Positions 22,421 through 29,854 of a stretch of 34,200 nt of DNA are shown here, piece by piece. The notes under the pieces are model-generated. The model saw nothing but the letters and a program-made list of their open reading frames with translations. It was not told where the DNA came from and ran no database searches. Numbering within the stretch: position 1 is the first letter of the stretch; the number at the start of each line of letters is the position of its first letter. Source of the DNA: Eubacteriales bacterium (GTDB taxonomy: Bacteria; Bacillota; Clostridia; Saccharofermentanales; DTU023); the NCBI GenBank assembly GCA_030532065.1, contig JAUNLW010000013.1, forward strand, positions 1 to 34,200, written 5' to 3'. The translations under genes were made by a program, and so were the position numbers.

Positions 22421-22762
22421 TCATTCTGCGGCCTTGTATGTAGTCCAGTCTCTCGACTGTGGTAAGTTACGATTTCCTACAGTTCGCTTCTCAGGTCTGT
22501 TTTGCTCCTGGAATATCTTGTCTGACTTTTGTCGGTTACAGATCCAGTGGGCTAGCTGGAGGTTATCAAGAGCACTTGGGTGGCCTCCCTTGTTAATGGG
22601 AATAATATGGTCAACTGTTGCTGACATTGGGTCCCCAGCGGGTAATGTCTTATCTACAGGCCTGCCACATATACCGCATGTTTCCTGCGTTTTTAGGATG
22701 ACCCTCCGGTTCTTTTGGTACGCCTGTCTATGCGCGCCATATCTATCTTGTCTCAGTGTCAT
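22421..22762 (-). CDS. Phage HNH endonuclease (packaging-associated)
   Basis: A 113-residue HNH nuclease. The metal-finger and catalytic pattern is clear: CGICGRPV with Cys-x2-Cys, SATVDHIIPINKGGHPSALD containing the catalytic DH and Asn, and AHWICNRQKSDK supplying the last His and Cys. HNH proteins in this position support terminase cleavage at cos in HK97-like phages. It is the first gene of the late operon and starts with AAGGGAG upstream of the ATG at 22762. A 180-bp control region precedes it. Confidence 0.92.
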   Translation of the reverse strand: MTLRQDRYGAHRQAYQKNRRVILKTQETCGICGRPVDKTLPAGDPMSATVDHIIPINKGGHPSALDNLQLAHWICNRQKSDKIFQEQNRPEKRTVGNRNLPQSRDWTTYKAAE

Positions 22763-22785
22763 GATCCGGACTCCCTTTAGAAAGC

Positions 22786-22820
22786 AAAAGGCAGACCGCC
22801 TCGCGATCCGCCTTTTGCCT
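22786..22820 (-). terminator. Terminator-like hairpin in the late-operon leader
   Basis: GCAAAAGGC (22786-22794) and GCCTTTTGC (22812-22820) form a perfect 9-bp stem. On the minus strand it is followed by TTTCT, 24 bp before the HNH start. Position in a leader suggests attenuation or a site for antitermination. Confidence 0.5.
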
Positions 22821-22880
22821 GTTCTGCCTGTTCCCGTTTCGCCCTTCTGCCTGAGAAGGAGTGATGAAACTTCTAGTTTG

Positions 22881-22909
22881 AATATATCATTCCAAATAAG
22901 TTATTGCTG
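22881..22909 (-). promoter_or_regulatory. Candidate late promoter with weak -35
   Basis: Minus strand: -10 TATATT (22886-22881), 17-bp spacer, and CAGCAA at the -35 position (22909-22904). A poor -35 fits an activator-dependent promoter. It lies just downstream of five phased repeats. Confidence 0.5.
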
Positions 22910-22953
22910 GATAAATTAGGATAATTTTGGCTAAAATGAGCTAATTACGGCTA
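22904..22953 (-). repeat. Five tandem 10-bp repeats, putative late-activator binding sites
   Basis: Read on the minus strand: TAGCCGTAAT, TAGCTCATTT, TAGCCAAAAT, TATCCTAATT, TATCCAGCAA, with TAKCY at exact 10-bp steps. The first overlaps the ArpU-like stop codon and the last overlaps the -35 position. One helical turn per repeat places all copies on the same DNA face. Confidence 0.7.
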
Positions 22954-23450
22954 TTAATCTTTTCCACAATTAAATCTATAGCCCGCGACTTATAGCTTTT
23001 GATCGTAGCTGGTGATAATTCCATCTGCGCTGAAACCTCCTCTATGGTCTTTTGGTTGATCATCACTTCCATAACGACCAAGCGATACGCAGGCGCAAGC
23101 TTAGATACACACAAGAGTAGCTTGTCTAAGATCCTTGTGCTCTCATCTAGGATCTCTAGGGTATCCTGGTAGTAGCGTTGCGCTGCTTCGCTTCGCGCCA
23201 TCATAGCGAGTTCCTGCGCCGTAGGGTTAGGTGTCCCTGTCACCTTGTCCGCCTCAATAGGCTTGCCATCTGGGTACAGTAGGACGTCTGCATCTTCCCG
23301 CAGCTGAGCCCTCAGGAGGCTAATCGATGCTCTTGCAGCTTTATAGCCATACAGCAAGTTTGTCACATCCCTCTTAGAAAGTGGCTCGGAGTGCATTTTA
23401 CGGACGCATTCATATGCTTTGAGCTTTTTCTCATAAGCAGCATCAGTCAT
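22941..23450 (-). CDS. ArpU-like late transcriptional regulator
   Basis: A 169-residue protein of the ArpU / sigma-70 region 4-like type found at the end of early regions of Gram-positive phages. The last 55 residues carry the helix-turn-helix: KLAPAYRLVVMEVMINQKTI then EEVSAQMELSPATIKSYKSR. The N-terminal half is helical. Members activate late operons, and this one ends directly at five phased repeats and a weak-35 promoter, which fits activation of the late genes downstream. AGGAAG precedes the ATG. Confidence 0.87.
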   Translation of the reverse strand: MTDAAYEKKLKAYECVRKMHSEPLSKRDVTNLLYGYKAARASISLLRAQLREDADVLLYPDGKPIEADKVTGTPNPTAQELAMMARSEAAQRYYQDTLEILDESTRILDKLLLCVSKLAPAYRLVVMEVMINQKTIEEVSAQMELSPATIKSYKSRAIDLIVEKINSRN

Positions 23451-23460
23451 TACAATCTTC

Positions 23461-23859
23461 CTAAACCTTTCTAACTCGGAAATCTAGCCACGGGTACAGT
23501 TTTTCAATCTCTTTCTTTTTCTTCTTGAATGTATCCGTTTCATATCCTTTTACGTCTTCGAGCCAGAATGTACCATCAAGCTCCACGACCAAGAAGTCTG
23601 CTATATATCTGTCTACGTGTAGCGGTATGGACACCTGCCGCATAAATCCGGAAATCTGTCCTGACTTGTATAATAACTTTAGCTCCTCATATCGTCTGGC
23701 CTCCGCTCGACTATCAAAGCGTATTCCGTCTACCGTGGTCTTGACGTTACCGTACTTGCTCCGTTGCTCTTTTTGGGCTGGTAGCTGTTCGCTAGCTGCT
23801 ATTTTAGCTAAGGCTTGCTTCTTGTAAGCCTTTGGTAATTGATCAATATCTATAGCCAT
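23461..23859 (-). CDS. DUF1064 phage nuclease (PD-(D/E)XK-like)
   Basis: A 132-residue protein of the DUF1064 family. The conserved block SKYGNVKTTVDGIRFDSRAE leads into EARRYEELKLL, and the nuclease-like core is visible as YIADFLVVELDG then FWLEDVKGYETDTFKKKKK, matching Asp...Glu-x-Lys (EDVKG). Such enzymes are thought to process replication or recombination intermediates. The ATG follows the stop of the replication gene with no gap. Confidence 0.88.
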   Translation of the reverse strand: MAIDIDQLPKAYKKQALAKIAASEQLPAQKEQRSKYGNVKTTVDGIRFDSRAEARRYEELKLLYKSGQISGFMRQVSIPLHVDRYIADFLVVELDGTFWLEDVKGYETDTFKKKKKEIEKLYPWLDFRVRKV

Positions 23860-24756
23860 CTATCCTTGATCCTCATCTTTCAATAAGTCTAGCGACCTAT
23901 CGAACTGCTCATAAAATTCAGCATCATATTCACGTTGGCTAAAGTTAGCCACATTAGAAGTTCCTTGTCGCTTCTCCTCGTATTTCTTTTTCTGCTCCCA
24001 GATCGCTTGTCTAGCTCTGAATTGGTCTGCTGTTGTACAACCTTCCGACAGACAAGAGCCTACTATCTTCGCTATGTACTTAATGTTTCGGGCGTTATTC
24101 TCAATGGCTTCATCAATAGCCAAAACAATCATTCCATCTTCTGCTCCCATTTTTCTTAGCTTTAATAAGATCTCCAACTCTCTATTGGTCATAACCGGGT
24201 TAATGTTATTCTGGTAATGCTGGATGCAATTCGTATTCTCAAGCAGCAGTTTGGGATCCTCTTCTTCTCTCTTCTGCTTTACTTTAATTTCCTTTACTTT
24301 ACTTTCCTTTCCTTTACTTTGTGCACTTATGTCTACATTTAAGCCGATAATGTTTACACTCTCCGGAATTTGGTCAGCATTAACTAGGAGGTACTCACGT
24401 ATGACGCTTACGTTTTTCCTCCTGGACGTTGATTCGAAATACTGCTTCTGTATTCCTCTTGAGGTTAGGATTTGGTACTTCCTCAGCTTCTCTTCGCTGA
24501 ACAAACCTCTGTCAACCGCCCTATTAACTATGTCTGACACGAGTGTGCGATCCTCATTTATCGTTTTAGAGAACAACATACCAATGTCGTCATTCCATTC
24601 ACAGTAGTAACCATCCTGCCCGTATATTCTCTGGTACAGTTTGACGACTACAGCAAACCCTTTCAGACCAAACTCTGCTTCGATCAAATCGAATTTATCG
24701 TCAAGTACGCAATCTAAGGGGAAGTAAAGCAAGCCTGCGCCGCTTGCTCTAGCCAT
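23860..24756 (-). CDS. DnaD-like replisome organizer (replication initiation protein)
   Basis: A 298-residue protein with two domains. The N-terminal winged-helix region (about 1-125) has the phage replisome-organizer pattern YFPLDCVLDDKFDLIEAEFG and GFAVVVKLYQRIYGQDGYYC. A Lys-rich linker (about 145-170, SKVKEIKVKQKREEED) joins a C-terminal DnaD/DnaB2-like domain with NIKYIAKIVGSCLSEG and a conserved Trp. It is expected to bind the phage origin and recruit the host helicase. No phage helicase or loader gene follows, so host proteins are probably used. GGAGG lies 8 nt upstream of the ATG. Confidence 0.9.
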   Translation of the reverse strand: MARASGAGLLYFPLDCVLDDKFDLIEAEFGLKGFAVVVKLYQRIYGQDGYYCEWNDDIGMLFSKTINEDRTLVSDIVNRAVDRGLFSEEKLRKYQILTSRGIQKQYFESTSRRKNVSVIREYLLVNADQIPESVNIIGLNVDISAQSKGKESKVKEIKVKQKREEEDPKLLLENTNCIQHYQNNINPVMTNRELEILLKLRKMGAEDGMIVLAIDEAIENNARNIKYIAKIVGSCLSEGCTTADQFRARQAIWEQKKKYEEKRQGTSNVANFSQREYDAEFYEQFDRSLDLLKDEDQG

Positions 24757-24796
24757 TAATTAACCTCCTCCCTGTCCGATTTATATAGTACGTAAG

Positions 24797-24825
24797 GCAT
24801 AGGCAGGTTTGTTGCCTGCCTATGC
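24797..24825. repeat. Perfect 11-bp inverted repeat before the replication gene
   Basis: GCATAGGCAGG (24797-24807) and CCTGCCTATGC (24815-24825) flank a 7-nt loop in the 76-bp gap. No T-tract follows on the minus strand (CTTACGTAC), so a protein-binding or RNA element is as likely as a terminator. Confidence 0.55.
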
Positions 24826-24832
24826 TGTTAGG

Positions 24833-25588
24833 CTAAGCTAAAATAACGGTGTTCTGTAGCACCTCTTCGTCCAGGGCTTGTTCGAACCAAGCTTTTACTC
24901 TCTTTCTCGCTTCAAGTTTCCATGCGCCTCCATCTGCAGGGAAAAGTCCGCATAAAATCGTTCCTTCGTCTTCTTTAAGCCGGAATACGAACTCCGACTC
25001 CACCTGATCAATCTCCGGGAAGCTCCTATAAGGAGCAAGTGTAACTGGATTGGGAATAAGCGCCGTCTGAAGTTTTGCGCCATGCTTGAGGTTGGCAGTT
25101 TGAGAGATACCATCGTCTGTATATTCTGCGATGCTACCCGTTTGTATTGAGGAGATAATGTTTAGCAGCAGTTCTTTGTCCCCAATATTGTCTGTCAATA
25201 TATCATCCTCAGTCGCACCTACAAAGCAGCTTTGCAGCTGAATATTAAAACTTTCTCGGTCAACAAACCTATCGAATTTAATGTCAGGAAGACAAGCCGT
25301 TGCTGTCATTAAGTGCATGCGCTTCATATCGTCATCCACTTCAGATAAAAGTCTAACTCGACTAGGGGAATCGATAATGACAAGAAACATACTCACTAGG
25401 TCGTCATCCATCTCGCTGTTCATGTAATCTGCAACAGCACTCAGGGTAGAAACTTCTAAGCAACACGGGTAGTTGTAGTTAGGGAGCTTATGGAGCGCTT
25501 TATCGCTGTAGCTGTCGCCCATGTGATTGATAATATTCGGTCCTGCGCTCTGTTGGATAAACTCTAATGCTTCTTTTGTCAAGTCCAT
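24833..25588 (-). CDS. Phage protein, YfdQ/DUF2303-like
   Basis: A 251-residue protein in the recombination-replication cluster. The C-terminal half holds the conserved segments APYRSFPEIDQVESEFVFRL and LFPADGGAWKLEARKRVKAW, which recall the DUF2303/YfdQ family of phage proteins. The N-terminal half has SLLSEVDDDMK-type helices and strands (LEVSTLSAVADYMN). Function is not known in the family. It starts with AAGG upstream and ends next to an 11-bp inverted repeat. The family call is from remembered motif pattern and should be treated as tentative. Confidence 0.6.
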   Translation of the reverse strand: MDLTKEALEFIQQSAGPNIINHMGDSYSDKALHKLPNYNYPCCLEVSTLSAVADYMNSEMDDDLVSMFLVIIDSPSRVRLLSEVDDDMKRMHLMTATACLPDIKFDRFVDRESFNIQLQSCFVGATEDDILTDNIGDKELLLNIISSIQTGSIAEYTDDGISQTANLKHGAKLQTALIPNPVTLAPYRSFPEIDQVESEFVFRLKEDEGTILCGLFPADGGAWKLEARKRVKAWFEQALDEEVLQNTVILA

Positions 25589-25593
25589 GTCTT

Positions 25594-26034
25594 TTACCTT
25601 GCCTTTCTCAAGTCAACAATATCTGAGCCGTCTTCGCGGCCAACGACTTCACCTTCTGAATTGACCAAATAGCCGTCAATGTTTTGTAGCTCCTCACTCT
25701 CTACGTCACGGAACGTGATCTGTCTCGCGTCAAGTGCGCCGTATTCACGTGCATAGCATTCGCCGGTAGCTAGATCCTGTCCGGCTGCAAATCGAGTGCT
25801 GATACTAATCTGCGGAGGTAATTTAAGGGCCACTGTACCGTCTACAGCAACGGCGTTCCTCTGCTCGTTCTGTGTGCATGTTAGCGTGACAACTAGTTTC
25901 CTAACTGGCTTGTACGGCACATTAGGGTCTTGCATATTCTCTAAGAGTTTCTGCCACTCTTCCGCTACTCTCTCGCCTAGATGCCCGTTCGCAATTTGTC
26001 CAATGTCAAACTTGTTTTGCTCTGTACTTTCCAT
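25594..26034 (-). CDS. Phage 'replication terminator'-type protein
   Basis: A 146-residue protein located right after recT. The stretch ANGHLGERVAEEWQKLLENM and the following DPNVPYKPVRKLVVTLTCTQ match the pattern of small Gram-positive phage proteins commonly annotated as replication terminator protein. The rest (ALKLPPQISISTRFAAGQDL) is beta-rich. Biochemical function is not established despite the name. TAGGAGG precedes the ATG. Confidence 0.65.
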   Translation of the reverse strand: MESTEQNKFDIGQIANGHLGERVAEEWQKLLENMQDPNVPYKPVRKLVVTLTCTQNEQRNAVAVDGTVALKLPPQISISTRFAAGQDLATGECYAREYGALDARQITFRDVESEELQNIDGYLVNSEGEVVGREDGSDIVDLRKAR

Positions 26035-26042
26035 ACTTCCTC

Positions 26043-26948
26043 CTAAGTAAAGAACTTTTCTTCTAAATCGAAAGGTAATTGTGCTTCTTCAGGTAGTGCC
26101 TCAAAACCTTGAGTCCCTGTGTCAGAATCTTCAGCGTTTTCTTCTATTGGAGAATCTGTACCCGGAACATCAATGGCAAAGTCTAGATCTTGATCATCTA
26201 AGTATTCTGGCTGTCCGTCCTCTGTGATAGTTGCCATATCACTTATATAGGCCGACTGCATCTCGATACTTAGCGGACCATACTTGCTCAGGAGTTGGCG
26301 AAACATTGTCTTCATGGCCATTGCGTCGAAGTTTTTTGCCCAAAATGAATTACTTGTGCCATTTCTTAAGTCGTTTGAATAAGCAAAAGAATAAGTCTTA
26401 GCATGGGTTTGCATTTGTTCCTTGGTCCAATACAGATGTTGCTTGTAGCCATTTAAGAGTTCAAAGAAAGCAAAGTAACCGATTGTTTTAGCTTTTTCGC
26501 GTTCCGTTGGATCTAAGATAGGGCGTACATCAATTTCTTGGGTGAATGGGTTGTAGCCGAGCAGTTCTCCCTCTTTAACTGGCATAACATTAAGCCTTTG
26601 ATACTGGCCTGACCGTATAGCTAATTGGATATATCCTTTATAGCCAAGCTGAAACTGCGCCACTTTGCGTTTATATTTGCGATCGTTAAATGGCACTAGG
26701 TAATATTGACCAAGTTGAGGGCTTGGACTAAGTTTAAGAGCCTCTCCCAAAAGTGCAGCACTCAAAATGCTAGAGTTATCACAATTAGCAAGGCCAGGAT
26801 TGGTACCAACTGCTGTAACAATTGATGCTATAAACCTGTCTCCATTGTCTCCTCCTACTACTTCATTAACTTTCTTACGTACAGCCGGAAGAGCCATGAA
26901 AGTTGAAAAACTAGTTTCTTTTGCAGCTAATTTATTGTGAATTGCCAT
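26043..26948 (-). CDS. recT: RecT single-strand annealing protein
   Basis: A 301-residue RecT-family recombinase that anneals complementary single strands exposed by the YqaJ exonuclease. Family landmarks: RFIASIVTAVGTNPGLANCD, the core LGEALKLSPSPQLGQYYLVP, FQLGYKGYIQLAIRSGQYQ, and NFDAMAMKTMFRQLLSKYGP. The C-terminal 55 residues are acidic and disordered and end with QLPFDLEEKFF, which could be a clamp- or SSB-partner-like peptide. It lies downstream of yqaJ and DUF1351, the usual trio. AAGGAG precedes the ATG. Confidence 0.95.
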   Translation of the reverse strand: MAIHNKLAAKETSFSTFMALPAVRKKVNEVVGGDNGDRFIASIVTAVGTNPGLANCDNSSILSAALLGEALKLSPSPQLGQYYLVPFNDRKYKRKVAQFQLGYKGYIQLAIRSGQYQRLNVMPVKEGELLGYNPFTQEIDVRPILDPTEREKAKTIGYFAFFELLNGYKQHLYWTKEQMQTHAKTYSFAYSNDLRNGTSNSFWAKNFDAMAMKTMFRQLLSKYGPLSIEMQSAYISDMATITEDGQPEYLDDQDLDFAIDVPGTDSPIEENAEDSDTGTQGFEALPEEAQLPFDLEEKFFT

Positions 26949-26960
26949 AGTTGTTTCTCC

Positions 26961-27762
26961 TTATATTTTCTCAAGTTTTAATCCATTGGTTTTTGCAAAT
27001 TCGGATAGCTTCATTAATTGATCTTGTGTGCCGGTAGCCTTAAAGCTAAGCGTGTATGTTGTCTCAACTTTTGGATCTTTCTTATCCTCCGGCATATCTT
27101 CCCCAACACTAGTTACTACTTCTTTAATTTCAGCTTCTCTAGCTATATCCTGTTCTGCGCGTTTAATTGCCTGTGCTGCTTCAAATGCAGCTTTTTCTTC
27201 GGCCTGCTTTTGCAGTTTCTGTCCGGTCGACAAGGCTTCCGCCAGGTCTAATGTCTCGCCATTTACTCAAGCGAGAGTCTATGTCCTCTTGAATTTTTTT
27301 GTCACTAAGTGATAATTTTTCGTAGTCAGATCTAATAAAGACATCCCATAGAATGATCTGCTGTAAATTAAGAGCCTCGGCGCGTTCTTCAAAGTAAGCT
27401 TTAGATTTAGCAACCTTTGCATCAACTCTGGCTTGGTCATACTCTTTGACCTGACCATCAATTAGGTTGATAGGTTCATCTATTAAGCCTGTTAGCTCTT
27501 TGATTTTTGCTTCAAAGTCTTCGTACGGCGCAAGGCACATTTTTTTGACTTCTTTACGCTTGTCTTCAATCGCACCGCGAAACTTTCTAAGTGTAGCGAG
27601 ATCTTTCTTTGCTACCTGCATGGTCTCCTCGGTATACTCCATGCCTTTGTAGATCTCAGCGGTATTTGCAATAGCTGCTTTCAAGTCATCAAAATTAAAT
27701 TTGATAGGCTCCATCTCTAAGTCTTTAGGAGAGATAATCTCTAATGTTAGTGGTTGTTGCAT
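26961..27762 (-). pseudogene. DUF1351 protein, split by a +1-nt frameshift
   Basis: Two adjoining frames together give one DUF1351-like protein of about 266 residues. The first runs from ATG 27762 (GAGGAG upstream) through LTLEIISPKDLEMEPIKFNF to SRLSK, then diverges into a missense tail ending at 27181. The second is in frame +1 and continues NGETLDLAEALSTGQKLQKQ to GLKLEKI at 26961. Removing one A from the AAA at 27262-27264 (minus strand) gives SRLSNGETLDLAEAL and joins them. DUF1351 genes normally lie between yqaJ and recT. The cause may be mutation, or a homopolymer sequencing error. Function of the family is unknown. Confidence 0.8.
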
Positions 27763-27776
27763 ATTTTTCTCCTCAG

Positions 27777-28442
27777 TTACGCGATTAATGGCGGTAATAT
27801 CAATGCCGGCTCTTCTTTGCGCTGAATAAATTCCCAAAAAGCAATTTCAGCAGCAAGTAATACCCGCATATCTTCTTCAACTTGGGAACGTTCGATCCGA
27901 TACTCTCTTGTCACGATTTTGAGTTCTTCGGGATATTGGTATTTAAGTTGTGCCCTCAAGACTACAAATTCATAGCCAGTTACTAAGAGATAGTGCAGGC
28001 ACTGTAAGTAATAGTTATCAGGTATCCGGTTATTCCAATTTTCCTTCTGCATAGATTGCAGAATGGTTGTTGTCTTAATCTCTAAGATTCCTTTGCGGCC
28101 CGATTCATCAGTCAGCTCTCCATCTAAGCTTGCGTGTAAGTATGGTAGGGCCTTGTTAATTAGCTGCTCATTGTCACGGTAATAAACTCTTAGTTCAGGG
28201 TGATCTAGTTTGAATAGGCGGCGGAGGCTTCCTTCAGCCTGGTGTCCGTATTTGACCGCTGGCTTCTCGGAGATGTCTTCTTGCTCCACTAGGCCAGTCT
28301 TCTCTCGCCACAGGTCGACATTAGTCTTCCATGGATTACGCCCTAAAATGCAGGCAGCATCTGAGCCGCCTATGCCCTGTGTACGCATAGCTAGCCAGCT
28401 CTCGTGATCCTTGCATCTCTTGCGCTTAAAGCAATCAGCCAT
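27777..28442 (-). CDS. YqaJ-type viral recombinase (5'-3' exonuclease)
   Basis: A 221-residue YqaJ-family exonuclease, the partner of RecT. Nuclease features of the PD-(D/E)XK fold: WLAMRTQGIGGSDAACILGR, VKYGHQAEGSLRRLF with the early Glu, LHASLDGELTDE with the metal-binding Asp, GILEIKTTT with Glu-x-Lys, and YYLQCLHYLLVTGYE. It resects DNA ends to expose single strands. The ATG at 28442 has GAGAGG 9 nt upstream; a longer reading would run into the upstream gene. Confidence 0.93.
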   Translation of the reverse strand: MADCFKRKRCKDHESWLAMRTQGIGGSDAACILGRNPWKTNVDLWREKTGLVEQEDISEKPAVKYGHQAEGSLRRLFKLDHPELRVYYRDNEQLINKALPYLHASLDGELTDESGRKGILEIKTTTILQSMQKENWNNRIPDNYYLQCLHYLLVTGYEFVVLRAQLKYQYPEELKIVTREYRIERSQVEEDMRVLLAAEIAFWEFIQRKEEPALILPPLIA

Positions 28443-28446
28443 AAAT

Positions 28447-28785
28447 TCAACCTCTCGTAGGTGCATAAGTAACAGCAACGCAGCTTGCTGCATCAATATA
28501 GCGGGCACCTAAGTTATCTAGGTACGCTATGAGTTGCTTACGCTCGTGTTTGTATCGTGGAGAGTTGTCGATAATTAATACTTGGTCATGCTCAATTGCA
28601 TAGATAATTTGCGATGCCTGGTCTTGGTCAGGAGATAGATAAGTAATCATATCTCGCTCATCAGTACTTAGTCGTCTGACTTGATAGACTTGTGGCGTAT
28701 AAGTACGCTTGTACTCTGCTATCGCCTTATGACGCTTAGACCAATCAATTTGTGTAGGATATATGGGTACAGCATTAATTGTCAT
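28447..28785 (-). CDS. Hypothetical early protein, 112 residues
   Basis: Not recognised. The protein starts MTINAVPIYPTQIDWSKRHK, has a central charged region (RRLSTDERDMITYLSPDQDQ) and an alpha/beta end with VLIIDNSPRYKHERKQLIAY. It could fold as a small Rossmann-like unit. It overlaps the upstream gene by 11 bp, has TAGGAG before the ATG, and is followed 4 bp later by the YqaJ gene, so it is co-transcribed with the recombination genes. Confidence 0.65.
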   Translation of the reverse strand: MTINAVPIYPTQIDWSKRHKAIAEYKRTYTPQVYQVRRLSTDERDMITYLSPDQDQASQIIYAIEHDQVLIIDNSPRYKHERKQLIAYLDNLGARYIDAASCVAVTYAPTRG

Positions 28786-29056
28786 AAGATACGCTCCTAG
28801 CTAGTAAGCCCAGGCCACTGAGGCAAGCTACACAGATAATTGATCCGTGTATAAAAGAGATGGTGTTACGCTCAATACCTCCGGCAATGCCAATTAGTAA
28901 GAGAAATAAGGCATAGCCAGTACAATCTTTAATTAGGTTTGTGATAGAATGAGATGTACTTGAGGGTTTGTGACTGTAATTACTCGCCCCCGTTATCTTG
29001 TTAGAAACCTGCTTACTATGCGGGTTTCTTTCTTTTTGTAAGTAATGTTGTTTCAT
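28775..29056 (-). CDS. Small membrane protein, two transmembrane segments
   Basis: A 93-residue early protein. Residues 1-40 are polar. There are two hydrophobic helices, about 46-60 (TGYALFLLLIGIAGG) and 68-86 (FIHGSIICVACLSGLGLLA), joined by a short loop. The start overlaps the upstream stop (ATGA). Its position in the early operon suggests it acts on the host membrane or on a competing phage, but no family is recognised. Confidence 0.65.
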   Translation of the reverse strand: MKQHYLQKERNPHSKQVSNKITGASNYSHKPSSTSHSITNLIKDCTGYALFLLLIGIAGGIERNTISFIHGSIICVACLSGLGLLARSVSYDN

Positions 29057-29295
29057 AGTACGTAGTCCTCGTAAATATCTTCAGGAAAAATTACCGGTAG
29101 AAAATCTGTTGTCAGGTCCAAGAACTCTAAGATTGCGTACATTTCTTTTCGGGTCCATTCAACCTTGCCCGTCATGCGCCGACTAATGGCTCCTGGATCC
29201 ATGTTGATTGGCTTACCCAGATCCTTAGTGTCACAATTACGCATTTGTGCATACATTCTTAATGCCTTGAAGCTCTTGGGCTTAGTTGTAGTCAT
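29053..29295 (-). CDS. Small DNA-binding protein (HTH-like)
   Basis: An 80-residue protein with a Cro/C1-like helix-turn-helix pattern: ALRMYAQMRNCDTKDLGKPI, then MDPGAISRRMTGKVEWTRKE and YAILEFLDL. The predicted recognition helix is PGAISRRM. It overlaps the upstream gene by 14 bp and the downstream gene by 4 bp. It may be a second early regulator. Target sites are unknown. Confidence 0.72.
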   Translation of the reverse strand: MTTTKPKSFKALRMYAQMRNCDTKDLGKPINMDPGAISRRMTGKVEWTRKEMYAILEFLDLTTDFLPVIFPEDIYEDYVL

Positions 29296-29524
29296 AGTAT
29301 TCTTCCTGTGTCCTGATCATGAGATTATTGATTTCATCTTCTAGCATCTCAATTTCTGCTTCTCGGAAGGGAAATTGCCAAAAACCAGAAGTCGCAGCTT
29401 CGTGCGACATTCGTTCTAGAGCCTTTGTGAGTTCAGCCATGGTGGGCATCTCTACTATCTTTATCCCTTTCTCATTGCTGGCAATCCAGCCGCGCCCTAC
29501 GTGCTCAGTGATGATAATTTTCAT
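29282..29524 (-). CDS. Hypothetical early protein, 80 residues
   Basis: Not recognised as a named family. The first half (MKIIITEHVGRGWIASNEKG) is strand-rich like a small HicB-type domain; the second half is helical and acidic, ending RTQEEYYDYN. AAAGGAG precedes the ATG. An operator-like palindrome (29560-29575) lies between it and the upstream cro-like gene, so its expression may be separately repressed. Confidence 0.62.
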   Translation of the reverse strand: MKIIITEHVGRGWIASNEKGIKIVEMPTMAELTKALERMSHEAATSGFWQFPFREAEIEMLEDEINNLMIRTQEEYYDYN

Positions 29525-29559
29525 TTACAATTCTCCTTTCTCCCCTAGCTGGCTAGGCT

Positions 29560-29575
29560 GTTCGTTTTATCGAAC
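29560..29575. promoter_or_regulatory. Operator-like palindrome GTTCG-TTTTAT-CGAAC
   Basis: Same 16-bp GTTCG-n6-CGAAC form as the operator at 29803-29818. It overlaps the last codons of the cro-like gene and could allow repressor or Cro to control downstream early genes. Confidence 0.7.
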
Positions 29576-29785
29576 CTTCTGTTTAAAAAAATAGCGTTTG
29601 ACATCCTTAAAGCCAAGAGCATTTGCAATAGCTTGCATTTCACTAATTTTGAATTCTGTTCGGCAATTAAACTTGTCAGAGAGTGTAGCTACAGGAATGT
29701 CAGTAGCTTCTGCCAGATTTCTCATGCTTACGCCTTGTGCATCCATAAGACTTCTAATCTCAGAAAAGTCATAATTTATTGGCAC
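29567..29785 (-). CDS. Cro-like XRE-family regulator
   Basis: A 72-residue helix-turn-helix protein, first gene of the leftward early transcript and divergent from the repressor. HTH segments: SEIRSLMDAQGVSMRNLAEA, TDIPVATLSDKFNCR, then EMQAIANALGF. It is likely the Cro counterpart that favours lytic growth. GTG at 29785 is chosen: AGGAGG lies 8 nt upstream. The GTG at 29794 overlaps that ribosome-binding site. Confidence 0.82.
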   Translation of the reverse strand: MPINYDFSEIRSLMDAQGVSMRNLAEATDIPVATLSDKFNCRTEFKISEMQAIANALGFKDVKRYFFKQKVR

Positions 29786-29802
29786 TTTAGCCACCTCCTT
29801 TC

Positions 29803-29818
29803 GTTCGATTTATCGAAC
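29803..29818. promoter_or_regulatory. Operator palindrome GTTCGATTTATCGAAC
   Basis: Near-perfect dyad (GTTCGAT-TT-ATCGAAC), lying just downstream of the early promoter -10, where repressor binding would block transcription. Confidence 0.8.
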
Positions 29819-29825
29819 TAATCGC

Positions 29826-29854
29826 ATCATAAATCAATTTCCCCTCATTGTCAA
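29826..29854 (-). promoter_or_regulatory. Early leftward promoter (cro-side)
   Basis: Minus strand: TTGACA (29854-29849), 17-bp spacer, TATGAT (29831-29826), near consensus for the housekeeping sigma factor. Confidence 0.87.

Noticed and set aside
22392..22919. 175-residue plus-strand frame opposite the HNH gene and late control region
   Set aside because: It crosses the GC-rich gap and the late leader, has no ribosome-binding site, and the opposite strand encodes an unmistakable HNH nuclease.
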